This document shows, one piece after another, positions 1 through 7,632 of a stretch of 26,199 nt of DNA. A program made the position numbers and the translations under genes. The stretch spans positions 1 to 26,199 of the forward strand of contig CAZQDP010000029.1 in the NCBI GenBank assembly GCA_964592375.1, read 5' to 3'. The first letter of the stretch is position 1. Every line of letters starts with the position of its first letter. The DNA is from CAZQDP01 sp964592375. GTDB lineage: Bacteria; Bacillota; Clostridia; RUG12999. The notes beneath the pieces were generated by a model. That model worked only from the letters and a program-made list of their open reading frames with translations, was not told where the DNA came from and did not search any database.

Positions 1-1630
1 GGGACTTGCGTACCTTTAAAATGGTATCTTCCTGATACAACGCACTTGCACGAAGCGCTTTTACATCCGTATTCATCAGCACCTTGGCATGGACGATGGG
101 CTGACCGCCACCGGTAACACAGCCGCCGGGACAAGCCATGATTTCAATGAAATGAAGATTTGGCTCTTCGTCGCTTTTGATTGCATCAAGAAGTGCTCTG
201 GCATTTTTCAGGCCGTGAGCAACCGCAACATTCACATCGATGCCGCCAACGTTTACAGTCGCCTTTTTAATGCCTTTTGTACCACGCACTGCATGGAATT
301 CAATATCGGTAAGCTCTTTGCCCTCTACAATTTCCTTGACTGTACGTAGTGCAGCTTCCATCACGCCGCCGGTAGCACCAAAAATAACTCCTGCGCCGCT
401 GCCAATACCAAATGGATCATCAAAGGGTTCATCTGCAAGTGTGATAAAGTCAATTCCTGCTTGCTTGATCATTTTGGCAAGCTCACGGGTTGTGATGACC
501 GCATCCACATCTTCATACGAAACCTTCATCTCATCTCTTTTGGATTCATACTTTTTGGCGGTGCAAGGCATCACGGAAACCACATAGATATCTTTTGGGT
601 CAATATTATTCTTTTCGGCATAATAGCTTTTCAAAACTGCGCCAAACATCTGGTGAGGGGATTTGCAGGTGGAAAGATTGCCGATAAAATCAGGGTAAAA
701 ATGCTCACAGAACTTAATCCAGCCCGGAGAGCAAGAAGTGATCATGGGAAGGGTGCCGCCGTTATTGATTCTGTTTAAAAGCTCGGTGCCTTCTTCCATA
801 ATGGTAAGATCGGCAGTGTAATCGGTGTCAAATACCTTAAAGAAGCCAAGTCTGCGAAGCGCAGCGGCCATCTTGCCGGTGACACATGTGCCGATAGGCA
901 TTCCAAATTCTTCTCCAAGTCCTGCTCTTACAGCAGGTGCGGTTTGTACAATCACATGCTTTGAGGGATCCGCAATGGCGTTCCAAACAGCCTTGGTTTC
1001 ATCCTTCTCATACAAAGCACCAACCGGACATGCGGCGATACACTGGCCGCAGTTTACGCAAGGCACTTTGCTCAGGCTCATATCAAATGCGGAGCCAATG
1101 CGAGTGGTAAAGCCTCTTTCTGCCGCATCAATGACAGACACCGTCTGTACATTTTTGCAAACGCTAACACAGCGACGGCAGAGTACACATTTATTATTAT
1201 CCCTTACAACCGAGATGGAAAGATTATCAATGGGATGAGTGATGTTCTCACCCAAATATCGAATTTCGTCTATTCCAAGATCCTCAGAAAGCTTCAGTAG
1301 CTCACAGTTCCCACTGCGAACACAGGTAAGGCATTTGCGCTCATGATTTGATAAAATAAGCTCAAGGGTAGTTCTTCTTGCACTGCGTACAACAGGTGAA
1401 TTGGTGAGCACCTCAATGCCTTCTGCCACAGGGTATACACAAGCGGCCTGCAATGCCTTTGCACCTTTTATTTCAACGATACAAATACGGCAGGAACCGA
1501 TTTCATTGATCTCTTTGAGGTAACAAAGAGTTGGTATATTAATATTTGCAAGTCGTGCAGCTTCAAGAACAGTACTGCCACGGGGAGCCTGCACCTTCTT
1601 GCCGTCAATTGTTAAATTAATCATATCCAT
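1..1630 (-). CDS. hydA: [FeFe] hydrogenase catalytic subunit HydA (3' end outside window)
   Basis: Catalytic subunit of a multimeric NADH/ferredoxin-linked [FeFe] hydrogenase, cytoplasmic, making or oxidising H2. 543 residues are visible and the C-terminus lies beyond position 1. Domains in order: N-terminal [2Fe-2S] plant-type ferredoxin (C36, C47, C50, C64), a HxxxCxxC...C cluster site (HERKCLTC), two [4Fe-4S] motifs (CVLCRRCVSVC and CVNCGQCIAACP), then the H-domain with L1 TSCSPGW (C300), L2 MPCTAKKYE (C356) and L3 MACPGGCVTGGGQP (C500, C504). L1 has Ser where many hydrogenases have a second Cys. The start at 1630 was chosen over an ATG at 1639 because the AAGGGGG ribosome site abuts the latter but is well spaced from the former. 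It is the last visible gene of the hyd operon, 14 bp after hydB. Maturases HydEFG are not in the window. Confidence 0.95.
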   Translation of the reverse strand, partial: MDMINLTIDGKKVQAPRGSTVLEAARLANINIPTLCYLKEINEIGSCRICIVEIKGAKALQAACVYPVAEGIEVLTNSPVVRSARRTTLELILSNHERKCLTCVRSGNCELLKLSEDLGIDEIRYLGENITHPIDNLSISVVRDNNKCVLCRRCVSVCKNVQTVSVIDAAERGFTTRIGSAFDMSLSKVPCVNCGQCIAACPVGALYEKDETKAVWNAIADPSKHVIVQTAPAVRAGLGEEFGMPIGTCVTGKMAAALRRLGFFKVFDTDYTADLTIMEEGTELLNRINNGGTLPMITSCSPGWIKFCEHFYPDFIGNLSTCKSPHQMFGAVLKSYYAEKNNIDPKDIYVVSVMPCTAKKYESKRDEMKVSYEDVDAVITTRELAKMIKQAGIDFITLADEPFDDPFGIGSGAGVIFGATGGVMEAALRTVKEIVEGKELTDIEFHAVRGTKGIKKATVNVGGIDVNVAVAHGLKNARALLDAIKSDEEPNLHFIEIMACPGGCVTGGGQPIVHAKVLMNTDVKALRASALYQEDTILKVRKS

Positions 1631-1644
1631 TTTATTCATCCCCC

Positions 1645-3444
1645 TTATCGCTTCTCAATTGCAGCGAATTTACAGCAATCCATACATACACCGCATTTGA
1701 TACATTTGCTTTGGTCAATTACATATGTCTTTTTAATTTCACCGGAAATAGCACCCACCGGGCATTTTTTGGAACACAGGCTACAACCTTTGCATTTGCT
1801 TTCGATAATCTTGTAGGAAAGAAGTGCTTTGCATACGCCGGCAGGACATTTTTTATCCTTAACATGGGCAATATATTCATCCTTGAAATAACGCAAGGTG
1901 CTTAAAATGGGGTTTGGCGCAGTTTGGCCAAGACCGCATAGGGAAGCTGCCTTGATATTAATACACAGGTCTTCAAGTTTTGCAAGATCTTCCATCGTGC
2001 CTTTGCCCTGCGTAATTTTTTCCAGCATTTCATAGAGCCGCTTGGTACCGATACGGCAAGGAGCACATTTTCCACAGGATTCATCTACGGTAAACTCCAA
2101 GAAGAATTTCGCAATATCCACCATGCAATTGTCTTCGTCCATGACGATAAGACCACCGGATCCCATCATGGAACCGATTTGAATGAGAGAATCATAATCA
2201 ATGGCAACGTCAATTAGCTCGGAAGGAATACATCCGCCGGAGGGGCCACCGGTTTGTGCCGCTTTGAATTTTTTGCCGCCGGGAACGCCACCGCCGATTT
2301 CTTCTACGATTTCTCTTAAAGTTGTGCCCATCGGAATTTCCACAAGACCGGTATTATTAATCTTTCCACCCAAAGCAAATACCTTGGTGCCCTTGCTCTT
2401 TTCTGTACCGATGGATGAGAACCATTCACTGCCGTTTGTAATAATCTGAGGGATGTTTGCATAGGTTTCCACATTATTGAGCAATGTGGGCTTGCCAAAC
2501 AGACCTTTGATGGCAGGGAAAGGAGGACGAGGACGAGGCTCGCCGCGCTTGCCTTCGATGGAGTTCATGAGTGCAGTTTCTTCGCCGCAAACAAACGCAC
2601 CGGCACCAAGCCTGATTTCCAAATCAAAATCAAAGCCGGTATTAAAAATATTTTTACCCAAGAGTCCAAAGCCGCGTGCCTGGTCCATGGCTATTTGCAG
2701 TCTTTTCACTGCAATGGGATACTCGGCACGAATATAGATAAAGCCTTTATCTGCACCGACTGCATAGGCGGCGATGGCCATGGCTTCAATCAGTGCATGA
2801 GGGTCGCCCTCCAACACAGAACGGTCCATAAATGCACCGGGGTCACCTTCGTCTGCATTGCAGCTTACATATTTTTGGTCACCCTCTGCCTTGGCGGTAA
2901 ATTCCCATTTCATGCCGGTAGGAAAGCCTGCACCGCCACGACCGCGAAGGCCGGACTTTTTCACAACATCAATGACTTGTTCGGGGGTCATTTCGGTAAG
3001 GGCCTTGCCCAGTGCCATGTATCCGCCCGTTGCAATGTACTCTTCAATCTTTTCAGGGTCAATCACGCCGCAGTTGCGCAGTGCAATACGCACCTGCTTC
3101 TTATAGAAATCAACGTTATTGAGAGATTTGATGGTATCCGCCTCAACGGTTTCAGAATAAAGCAGTCGCTGTACAATACGACCTTTTAAAAGATGTTCCT
3201 CAACAATTTCCTTTACATCCGAAGGCTTTACCATGCTATAAAAAGCACCCTCGGGATACACGATAACAACAGGGCCAAGTGCACATAAGCCGAAGCAACC
3301 TGTTTTTACTACCTTCACCTCGCCAGCAAGAGAGCTTGCGGCAATATTTTTATCAAATTCATTCAAAATGGCTTCACAGCCGGAAGAAGTACATCCGGTG
3401 CCGCCGCAAACCAAAACATGGGATCTGTAAAATTGCATATTCAT
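1645..3444 (-). CDS. hydB: NuoF-like NADH-binding subunit of [FeFe] hydrogenase (HydB)
   Basis: Flavoprotein subunit that binds NADH and FMN and passes electrons to HydA; 599 aa, normal for the HydB type. Visible domains: N-terminal thioredoxin-like [2Fe-2S] domain (C13, C18, C50, C54); the NADH/FMN core with GRGGAGFPTGMKW, CNADEGDPGAFMDRS and GAGAFVCGEETALM; the [4Fe-4S] motif ESCGKCAPCRIGTKRL; and a C-terminal bacterial ferredoxin-like domain with two sets of cysteines (CKGCSLCSKKCP and CIKCGVCMDCC). The C-terminal ferredoxin extension separates it from respiratory NuoF and is typical of confurcating or bifurcating hydrogenases. ATGs at 3444 and 3438 share one AAAGGA site; either could be used. 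Lies between the [2Fe-2S] protein gene and hydA. Confidence 0.95.
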   Translation of the reverse strand: MNMQFYRSHVLVCGGTGCTSSGCEAILNEFDKNIAASSLAGEVKVVKTGCFGLCALGPVVIVYPEGAFYSMVKPSDVKEIVEEHLLKGRIVQRLLYSETVEADTIKSLNNVDFYKKQVRIALRNCGVIDPEKIEEYIATGGYMALGKALTEMTPEQVIDVVKKSGLRGRGGAGFPTGMKWEFTAKAEGDQKYVSCNADEGDPGAFMDRSVLEGDPHALIEAMAIAAYAVGADKGFIYIRAEYPIAVKRLQIAMDQARGFGLLGKNIFNTGFDFDLEIRLGAGAFVCGEETALMNSIEGKRGEPRPRPPFPAIKGLFGKPTLLNNVETYANIPQIITNGSEWFSSIGTEKSKGTKVFALGGKINNTGLVEIPMGTTLREIVEEIGGGVPGGKKFKAAQTGGPSGGCIPSELIDVAIDYDSLIQIGSMMGSGGLIVMDEDNCMVDIAKFFLEFTVDESCGKCAPCRIGTKRLYEMLEKITQGKGTMEDLAKLEDLCINIKAASLCGLGQTAPNPILSTLRYFKDEYIAHVKDKKCPAGVCKALLSYKIIESKCKGCSLCSKKCPVGAISGEIKKTYVIDQSKCIKCGVCMDCCKFAAIEKR

Positions 3445-3479
3445 CCTGTCCTTTCTATTCCTGTAAAAGTCAGCTATTT

Positions 3480-3848
3480 TTATTCGTCAGCGCCAATGGT
3501 ATATTCCGTAACAACCCTGCCGTTTACAATATGCTCGCCCAGTACGGTAATGGCTTTTTCCGGAGTCATCTTGACATAAGTAACCTTTTCTTGGCCTGGC
3601 ATATATACCTCAATGATCGGTTCTAAGCGGCAAACGCCGATACAACCGGTTTGTGAAACCTGTACATTGGAAAGATTTCTTCTTGCAGCTTCCTGTGCCA
3701 ATGCAGATAAAACGGGACGTGCGCCTGCTGCAATACCGCAGGTTGCCATACCAACCACAATTCGCACACCATCTTCTCTGTCGGTTCTTAAATTTATTTC
3801 ACTTTGATATTTCTCGCGAAGTGCTGCAAGCTCTGCTAAACTTTTCAT
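3480..3848 (-). CDS. thioredoxin-like [2Fe-2S] ferredoxin of the hydrogenase operon
   Basis: A 122-residue protein of the thioredoxin-like ferredoxin family that recurs between hydC and hydB in clostridial hydrogenase operons; an electron-transfer or assembly role is inferred. The family signature VGMATCGIAAGAR is followed by QTGCIGVCRLEP, the same fold seen at the N-terminus of HydB. Only three cysteines are present (C37, C69, C73), one fewer than a classical four-Cys [2Fe-2S] site, so cluster binding is not certain. The ATG at 3848 is preferred because AAAGGA stands nine bases upstream; a TTG at 3857 would place the site too close. Separated by 15 bp from the HATPase gene and by 35 bp from hydB. 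Confidence 0.85.
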   Translation of the reverse strand: MKSLAELAALREKYQSEINLRTDREDGVRIVVGMATCGIAAGARPVLSALAQEAARRNLSNVQVSQTGCIGVCRLEPIIEVYMPGQEKVTYVKMTPEKAITVLGEHIVNGRVVTEYTIGADE

Positions 3849-3863
3849 AAAAAACAATCCTTT

Positions 3864-4418
3864 CTATTCGTAAATTTCTCCCTTAACCGAAAGTATTCCT
3901 TCGGATAAATAATCTCTAATCCAACTCATTACCTCAAATGCTGCAAGACTTTGGGAACACAGCATTTCCTTCGCCTGCCTTGTATCAAACTCAAATTCGC
4001 CTTCGGGCGTACAGAGCCGATAAACAAAATCCACCGTGGGTGACATGGAAATTAAAGCAGTTATCGTGCCCGGCATATCTCCAACAGGCGGCCTGTCAAT
4101 GGAGGAGCACACATACTCTGCACACACCGTCGTACCCTTCCCAAGCTCAGTGGAAAGGGAAAAGGTCCCTCCGGTCTGCTCGGCAGAAAGCTTAAACAGT
4201 GGAATGCCAAGCCCAACCTTTCGCGTCGTCCGGGTGGTGGTGAAAGGATCCATGACCTTATCGGCCATTTCCTTACTCATTCCACTGCCATTATCCGCTA
4301 TCATCACGCTCATTCTGTCGATAGAGGGGTCTTGCCTTATCTCTATTGTCACAAGAGAGGCAGAAGCTGAAATTGCGTTTTGTACAATGTCTAAAATATG
4401 TAATGAAAGCTCTTTCAT
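3864..4418 (-). CDS. HATPase_c domain ATP-binding protein of the hydrogenase operon
   Basis: A 184-residue protein made of a GHKL/HATPase_c ATP-binding fold with a short C-terminal extension. Seen: N-box (DIVQNAISASA, residues 12-22), G1 box DNGSGM, an F-box-like DPFTTTR, and G2 box VGLGIPLF. There is no dimerisation/phosphoacceptor histidine domain, no sensor domain and no membrane segment, so it is not a complete sensor kinase. Small HATPase proteins are regularly found between the NuoE-like and ferredoxin-like genes in clostridial hyd operons; their function there is unproven and could be regulatory (anti-sigma-like) or linked to assembly. It starts 3 bp after the hydC stop without a strong ribosome site of its own, which suggests translational coupling. 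Confidence 0.85.
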   Translation of the reverse strand: MKELSLHILDIVQNAISASASLVTIEIRQDPSIDRMSVMIADNGSGMSKEMADKVMDPFTTTRTTRKVGLGIPLFKLSAEQTGGTFSLSTELGKGTTVCAEYVCSSIDRPPVGDMPGTITALISMSPTVDFVYRLCTPEGEFEFDTRQAKEMLCSQSLAAFEVMSWIRDYLSEGILSVKGEIYE

Positions 4419-4421
4419 CGT

Positions 4422-4916
4422 TTACGCTTTGTATTTAAATAGGATATCATCCACATCGTCCACGCTCAGCTTGCCATACACATCATCATTTACGGTCATC
4501 ACCGGAGCCAAGCCGCAAGCACCAATACAACGAGTGGCCTCTAAGGAAAACGAGCCATCGGCTGCGCACTCATTGACTTCTATCTGTAGATTTTTCTTTA
4601 TTCTCTCTAAAATATCACCTGCACCCTTTACATAGCAAGCGGTACCAAGGCATACACCTACTTTGAATTTGCCCTTTGGTTGCAATGAAAACTGTGTATA
4701 AAATGTGACAACCCCATAAACCTCTGTAAGGGAAGTGTCAAGACCTTTGGCGACCATTTTTTGCACTTCAATCGGCAAATAGCCGTATATCTCCTGTGCC
4801 TCGTGCAAAACAGGAATAAGAGCGCCTGCGACATCACGATGTTTTTCAATCGCTGCTATCAATTTCTCTTCCTGTTGCATCGTTCCGATAAAAGGAACAG
4901 TACTTGTCGTACTCAT
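4422..4916 (-). CDS. hydC: NuoE-like [2Fe-2S] subunit of [FeFe] hydrogenase (HydC)
   Basis: First gene of the hyd operon; 164 aa, the usual NuoE/HydC length. The N-terminal helical part (residues 15-75) holds the family string YGVVTFYTQF, and the thioredoxin-like C-terminal part carries the four [2Fe-2S] ligands C89, C94 (CLGTAC), C130 and C134 (RCIGAC). In characterised trimeric hydrogenases this subunit relays electrons together with HydB between NADH and the rest of the complex. The ATG at 4916 has an AGGGGG ribosome site at normal distance. The promoter and Rex-type operator lie immediately upstream. Confidence 0.95.
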   Translation of the reverse strand: MSTTSTVPFIGTMQQEEKLIAAIEKHRDVAGALIPVLHEAQEIYGYLPIEVQKMVAKGLDTSLTEVYGVVTFYTQFSLQPKGKFKVGVCLGTACYVKGAGDILERIKKNLQIEVNECAADGSFSLEATRCIGACGLAPVMTVNDDVYGKLSVDDVDDILFKYKA

Positions 4917-4946
4917 CGAAAAAAAACCCCCTAATTCGTAAATTGT

Positions 4947-4964
4947 TTGTTAAATTATTAACAA
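4947..4964. promoter_or_regulatory. Rex operator upstream of hyd operon
   Basis: The 18 bases TTGTTAAATTATTAACAA form a perfect 7-4-7 palindrome and match the clostridial Rex consensus TTGTTAA-N4-TTAACAA exactly; the symmetry extends one base further on each side. It sits about 20 bp downstream of the likely -10 box, where a bound repressor would block transcription. Rex is an NADH-sensing repressor known to control fermentation and hydrogenase genes in Clostridia. No rex gene is in this window. Confidence 0.8.
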
Positions 4965-4982
4965 ATAAAATTGTATACAATT

Positions 4983-4988
4983 ATTATA
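4983..4988 (-). promoter_or_regulatory. -10 box of hyd operon promoter
   Basis: Reads TATAAT on the minus strand, about 67 bases upstream of the hydC start. At a 17-base spacing the -35 region is TAGCTT, a poor match, so the promoter may be weak or need help. A 14-bp perfect palindrome, AATTGTATACAATT (4969-4982), adjoins it on the downstream side and the Rex-type site follows. The start point would fall near 4976. Confidence 0.5.
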
Positions 4989-5330
4989 ACATTAAAATAA
5001 AAAAAAAGCTATAGTATTTTCGATAATTTTTGCGCAAATTTGAATTTTCTTAGTAGAAAAAATATAAAAACGCCGTTGGTATTTTGTATGAAGTGCACAA
5101 AATCCTGAACTGTATTTCAGATGATCTGTCATGAAGGAGGCATGAATAGATTAATTTTAATGTTAAAATTCAAGTTGAAATAGAATAAAAAAGAAACATG
5201 AATGTGCTTTTTGATAAGAAAAAGAGTAAAAACAGAAAGTTGTGCACAGATTATGCACAAATAAAAATTCTAGTGTAGTCATTTCTATTCATAATAGAGA
5301 TATATAAATTTATTTTACATCTATATAATA
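4989..5330. other. intergenic region between araC-type gene and hyd promoter
   Basis: Very AT-rich stretch without a convincing gene. It holds a perfect 10-bp palindrome TTTGCGCAAA (5029-5038), a small hairpin CTGAA-N6-TTCAG near 5107-5122, and the 7-7-7 inverted repeat at 5240-5260 listed separately. An AAGGAGG followed closely by ATG near 5134-5144 leads only into a 13-codon frame and is not called as a gene. Confidence 0.5.
5240..5260. repeat. inverted repeat TTGTGCA-N7-TGCACAA
   Basis: Perfect 7-base arms separated by CAGATTA, 70 bp beyond the stop of the AraC-type gene. Read on the minus strand the hairpin is followed by CTTTCTGTTTTT, so it could be a weak terminator for that gene; it could equally be a regulator site. 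Another TGCACAA half-site occurs near 5096-5102. Confidence 0.5.
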
Positions 5331-6164
5331 CTACATACTTTGCGTAGCCTGCTTGAACTGGCTTGGTGAATACCCTGTATGCTTTTTAAAGCTTTTAGAA
5401 AAGTAAAATTCATTCTTATACCCAGTTTCAGCCGCAATATGCTTGATGGACATTTCGCTCAGCAACAAAAGCTGCTTTGCCTTGTCTATTCGCCTTTGGT
5501 TGATATAGGCAAGTGGAGAGAGACCGGTAATCTTTTTAAAATAGTTGATGAAGTAATTTGGATGCAGGCAAGCTACATGTGCAATTTCATCGATGGTGAT
5601 ATGGGTGTTTAAATTGGTATCAATGTACAAAAGAACTTGATTTAAACTATCTAATCCGTGGTTTTGCTTTAGTCCAATATGTGAGGCTTTTTCGAAAAAT
5701 AGTGCCAAAATACTGCATGCCGCTGCTCTGGCATGCAGCGCACCTGTGATTTGATTTGAAAACAGATGCGAATGAAGAAGTGAAAATTGGCTGCTGAGCC
5801 TCTGTGGGTCATCAATTTCCACAAAAGCAGGCACATCAATTAAATCAAACAAACTCACATTGCCGGACCTTGCCGTAAAATGAATCCAATGCTTTAAAAA
5901 TGTGTTTTCCGCATGACCTACATGAAAAGAGTGAGGAATACCTTGAGGCAGTAAAAAAAGTTGATTTTTGGATGGTGCATATTCCTGATCTCCAATTTTT
6001 ATATACCCTTCACCATCTAGAATGAAATAAAGCTTACTAAATGCTCTGTTCGCGTTTTTTTCACCCCAGCTGATAGGGCACCGAAGATAGCCACCTGTGA
6101 TGACATCCACATTGATATTGGACATAAGCTCTCTTACCAGTTTGTTACTCTCCAACACCTTCAC
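5331..6164 (-). CDS. AraC family transcriptional regulator
   Basis: 277-residue regulator with an N-terminal cupin-like sensing domain (about residues 20-110; the segment QLFLLPQGIPHSFHVG is typical of the jelly-roll of this family) and a C-terminal double helix-turn-helix AraC domain (about 175-275; HITIDEIAHVACLHPNYF and MSIKHIAAETGYKNEFYFSK, ending GYSPSQFKQ). Such proteins usually activate adjacent sugar-use genes on binding a sugar ligand. It diverges from the fucosidase gene with overlapping promoters, so that gene and the sulfatase are the likely targets. Start is GTG at 6164 with AAGG six bases upstream; a TTG at 6155 is an alternative. Confidence 0.9.
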   Translation of the reverse strand: MKVLESNKLVRELMSNINVDVITGGYLRCPISWGEKNANRAFSKLYFILDGEGYIKIGDQEYAPSKNQLFLLPQGIPHSFHVGHAENTFLKHWIHFTARSGNVSLFDLIDVPAFVEIDDPQRLSSQFSLLHSHLFSNQITGALHARAAACSILALFFEKASHIGLKQNHGLDSLNQVLLYIDTNLNTHITIDEIAHVACLHPNYFINYFKKITGLSPLAYINQRRIDKAKQLLLLSEMSIKHIAAETGYKNEFYFSKSFKKHTGYSPSQFKQATQSM

Positions 6165-6211
6165 CCCAAACCTTAGAAAAATATATGTATATCTTAATTT
6201 TAACCATGTTC

Positions 6212-6240
6212 ATCATAGCACAGTATGCGTATAATGTAAA
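6212..6240 (-). promoter_or_regulatory. promoter of the araC-type gene
   Basis: On the minus strand: -35 TTTACA (6235-6240), 17-base spacer, -10 TATGAT (6212-6217), both 5 of 6 to the sigma-A consensus. It physically overlaps the -10 box of the oppositely directed fucosidase promoter. Confidence 0.7.
6230..6235 (+). promoter_or_regulatory. -10 box of fucosidase-sulfatase promoter
   Basis: TATAAT about 36 bases before the fucosidase ATG, followed by a good AAAAGGAGAGG ribosome site. At 17-base spacing the -35 is TGTTCA, a weak match, as expected for a promoter needing an AraC-type activator. A second TATAAT lies at 6241-6246 but has an even poorer -35. Confidence 0.55.
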
Positions 6241-6270
6241 TATAATTTTGTATAAAAGGAGAGGGAAGTT

Positions 6271-7557
6271 ATGATGCAACAATGGTTTGCGGAAGCGAAG
6301 CTTGGTATTTTTATTCACTGGGGAATTTACGCGGTAAACGGTATATCTGAATCCTGGTCCTTTTTCAATGGTCAAATCTCCTATGAGGATTATATGAAGC
6401 AATGCGAAGGGTTTACGGCCGCAAAATATGACCCAAAGCAGTGGGCAAAGCTCTTTAAAGCGGCAGGCGCACGATATGCAGTGCTTACGGCCAAGCATCA
6501 TGATGGCGTGGCACTATATGATACAAAGTGGAATGATTTGAGCACGGTACATAAAACGCCCGCAGGGCGGGATTTGGTAGCACCGTACTGCAAGGCGCTT
6601 AGAGAAGAGGATATTCATGTAGGCATTTACTACTCACACTTAGACTGGTCGCATCCGGACTATGCATCGGTAAGGCAAGAAGGGGGCATGCCGGAGCAGC
6701 GGGCAGGCAATCCCTATTCCTACCCCCAAGGAAAACCGGACGATGAGAAGGCATGGGAACGCTTTTTGGATTTTCACAGAGGACAGCTAAAAGAGATTAT
6801 GACAAGCTTTGCACCCGTTGAACTGTTGTGGTTTGATGGGGACTGGGAACGCTCTGAGCGTCAGTGGAAGATGAAGGAGCTTCGAGATTATTTGCACAGC
6901 CATAATCAGAATGTTGTGATTAATTCAAGGATAAAAGGCTATGGAGATTATGAAACGCCTGAACAGGGTATGCCCATTTATCCGCCCGAAGGACCATGGG
7001 AATTTTGCATGACCATAAACGACTCCTGGGGCTATCAGCACCGTGACAAAAACTATAAAACGGCAAGACAGATCATTCGGATATTTGCAGAGTGTATCGG
7101 CATGGGGGGCAATCTTCTTTTGGATATCGGACCCATGGCAGATGGCAGCATTGATCCGGTGCAGGAAGAAAGACTTCTGGCGCTTGGAAAATGGATAAAT
7201 CAGAACGAGGAAGCCATTTACACCACCATGGCGGGTTTGCCGGCGGCGCATTATTATGGAGCCTCTACCATATCCAAGGATAGAAAAACAATTTATCTAT
7301 TCCAATTTGATAAACCTTGGGATAAAATTGCGGTCAAAGGCATTCGCAATCCAATAAAAGCCGTTTCCATTTTGAGTAGTGGACAGAAGCTTACTCATCA
7401 AAAAATAGGCGGCGCCTCCTGGATGAATTTGCCGGGTATTTTGTGGATTGATGTGCCGGAGCAGTATTTGGATCCCAATGCAACTGTGATTAAAATTGAA
7501 CTGGAAGAAGCGCTTGACTTATACTCCGGAAAAGGTAGCGCAATTAGTGTTAATTAA
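6271..7557 (+). CDS. alpha-L-fucosidase, GH29 family
   Basis: Glycoside hydrolase releasing terminal alpha-L-fucose from oligosaccharides; 428 aa. Family marks seen: the opening WFAEAKLGIFIHWGIYAV, AKHHDGVALYDT (residues 74-85), the nucleophile region ELLWFDGDW (D189 likely nucleophile), and YETPEQ with E228/E231, of which E231 lies 42 residues after D189, the distance I recall for the acid/base in the Thermotoga enzyme. MTINDSWGYQ and GGNLLLDIGPMADG follow, typical of the barrel end. There is a short C-terminal beta-rich part after residue 320. No signal peptide or membrane anchor, so it should act in the cytoplasm on imported substrate. The sulfatase gene follows 75 bp downstream, likely in one transcript. 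Substrate linkage cannot be read from the sequence. Confidence 0.93.
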   Translation: MMQQWFAEAKLGIFIHWGIYAVNGISESWSFFNGQISYEDYMKQCEGFTAAKYDPKQWAKLFKAAGARYAVLTAKHHDGVALYDTKWNDLSTVHKTPAGRDLVAPYCKALREEDIHVGIYYSHLDWSHPDYASVRQEGGMPEQRAGNPYSYPQGKPDDEKAWERFLDFHRGQLKEIMTSFAPVELLWFDGDWERSERQWKMKELRDYLHSHNQNVVINSRIKGYGDYETPEQGMPIYPPEGPWEFCMTINDSWGYQHRDKNYKTARQIIRIFAECIGMGGNLLLDIGPMADGSIDPVQEERLLALGKWINQNEEAIYTTMAGLPAAHYYGASTISKDRKTIYLFQFDKPWDKIAVKGIRNPIKAVSILSSGQKLTHQKIGGASWMNLPGILWIDVPEQYLDPNATVIKIELEEALDLYSGKGSAISVN

Positions 7558-7632
7558 TGGAACTGCTTTTGCCATTGGCTATATGGGTAGAAAATGAAGA
7601 TGCAATAGGGCATAGGGATAAGAAAGGATAAG

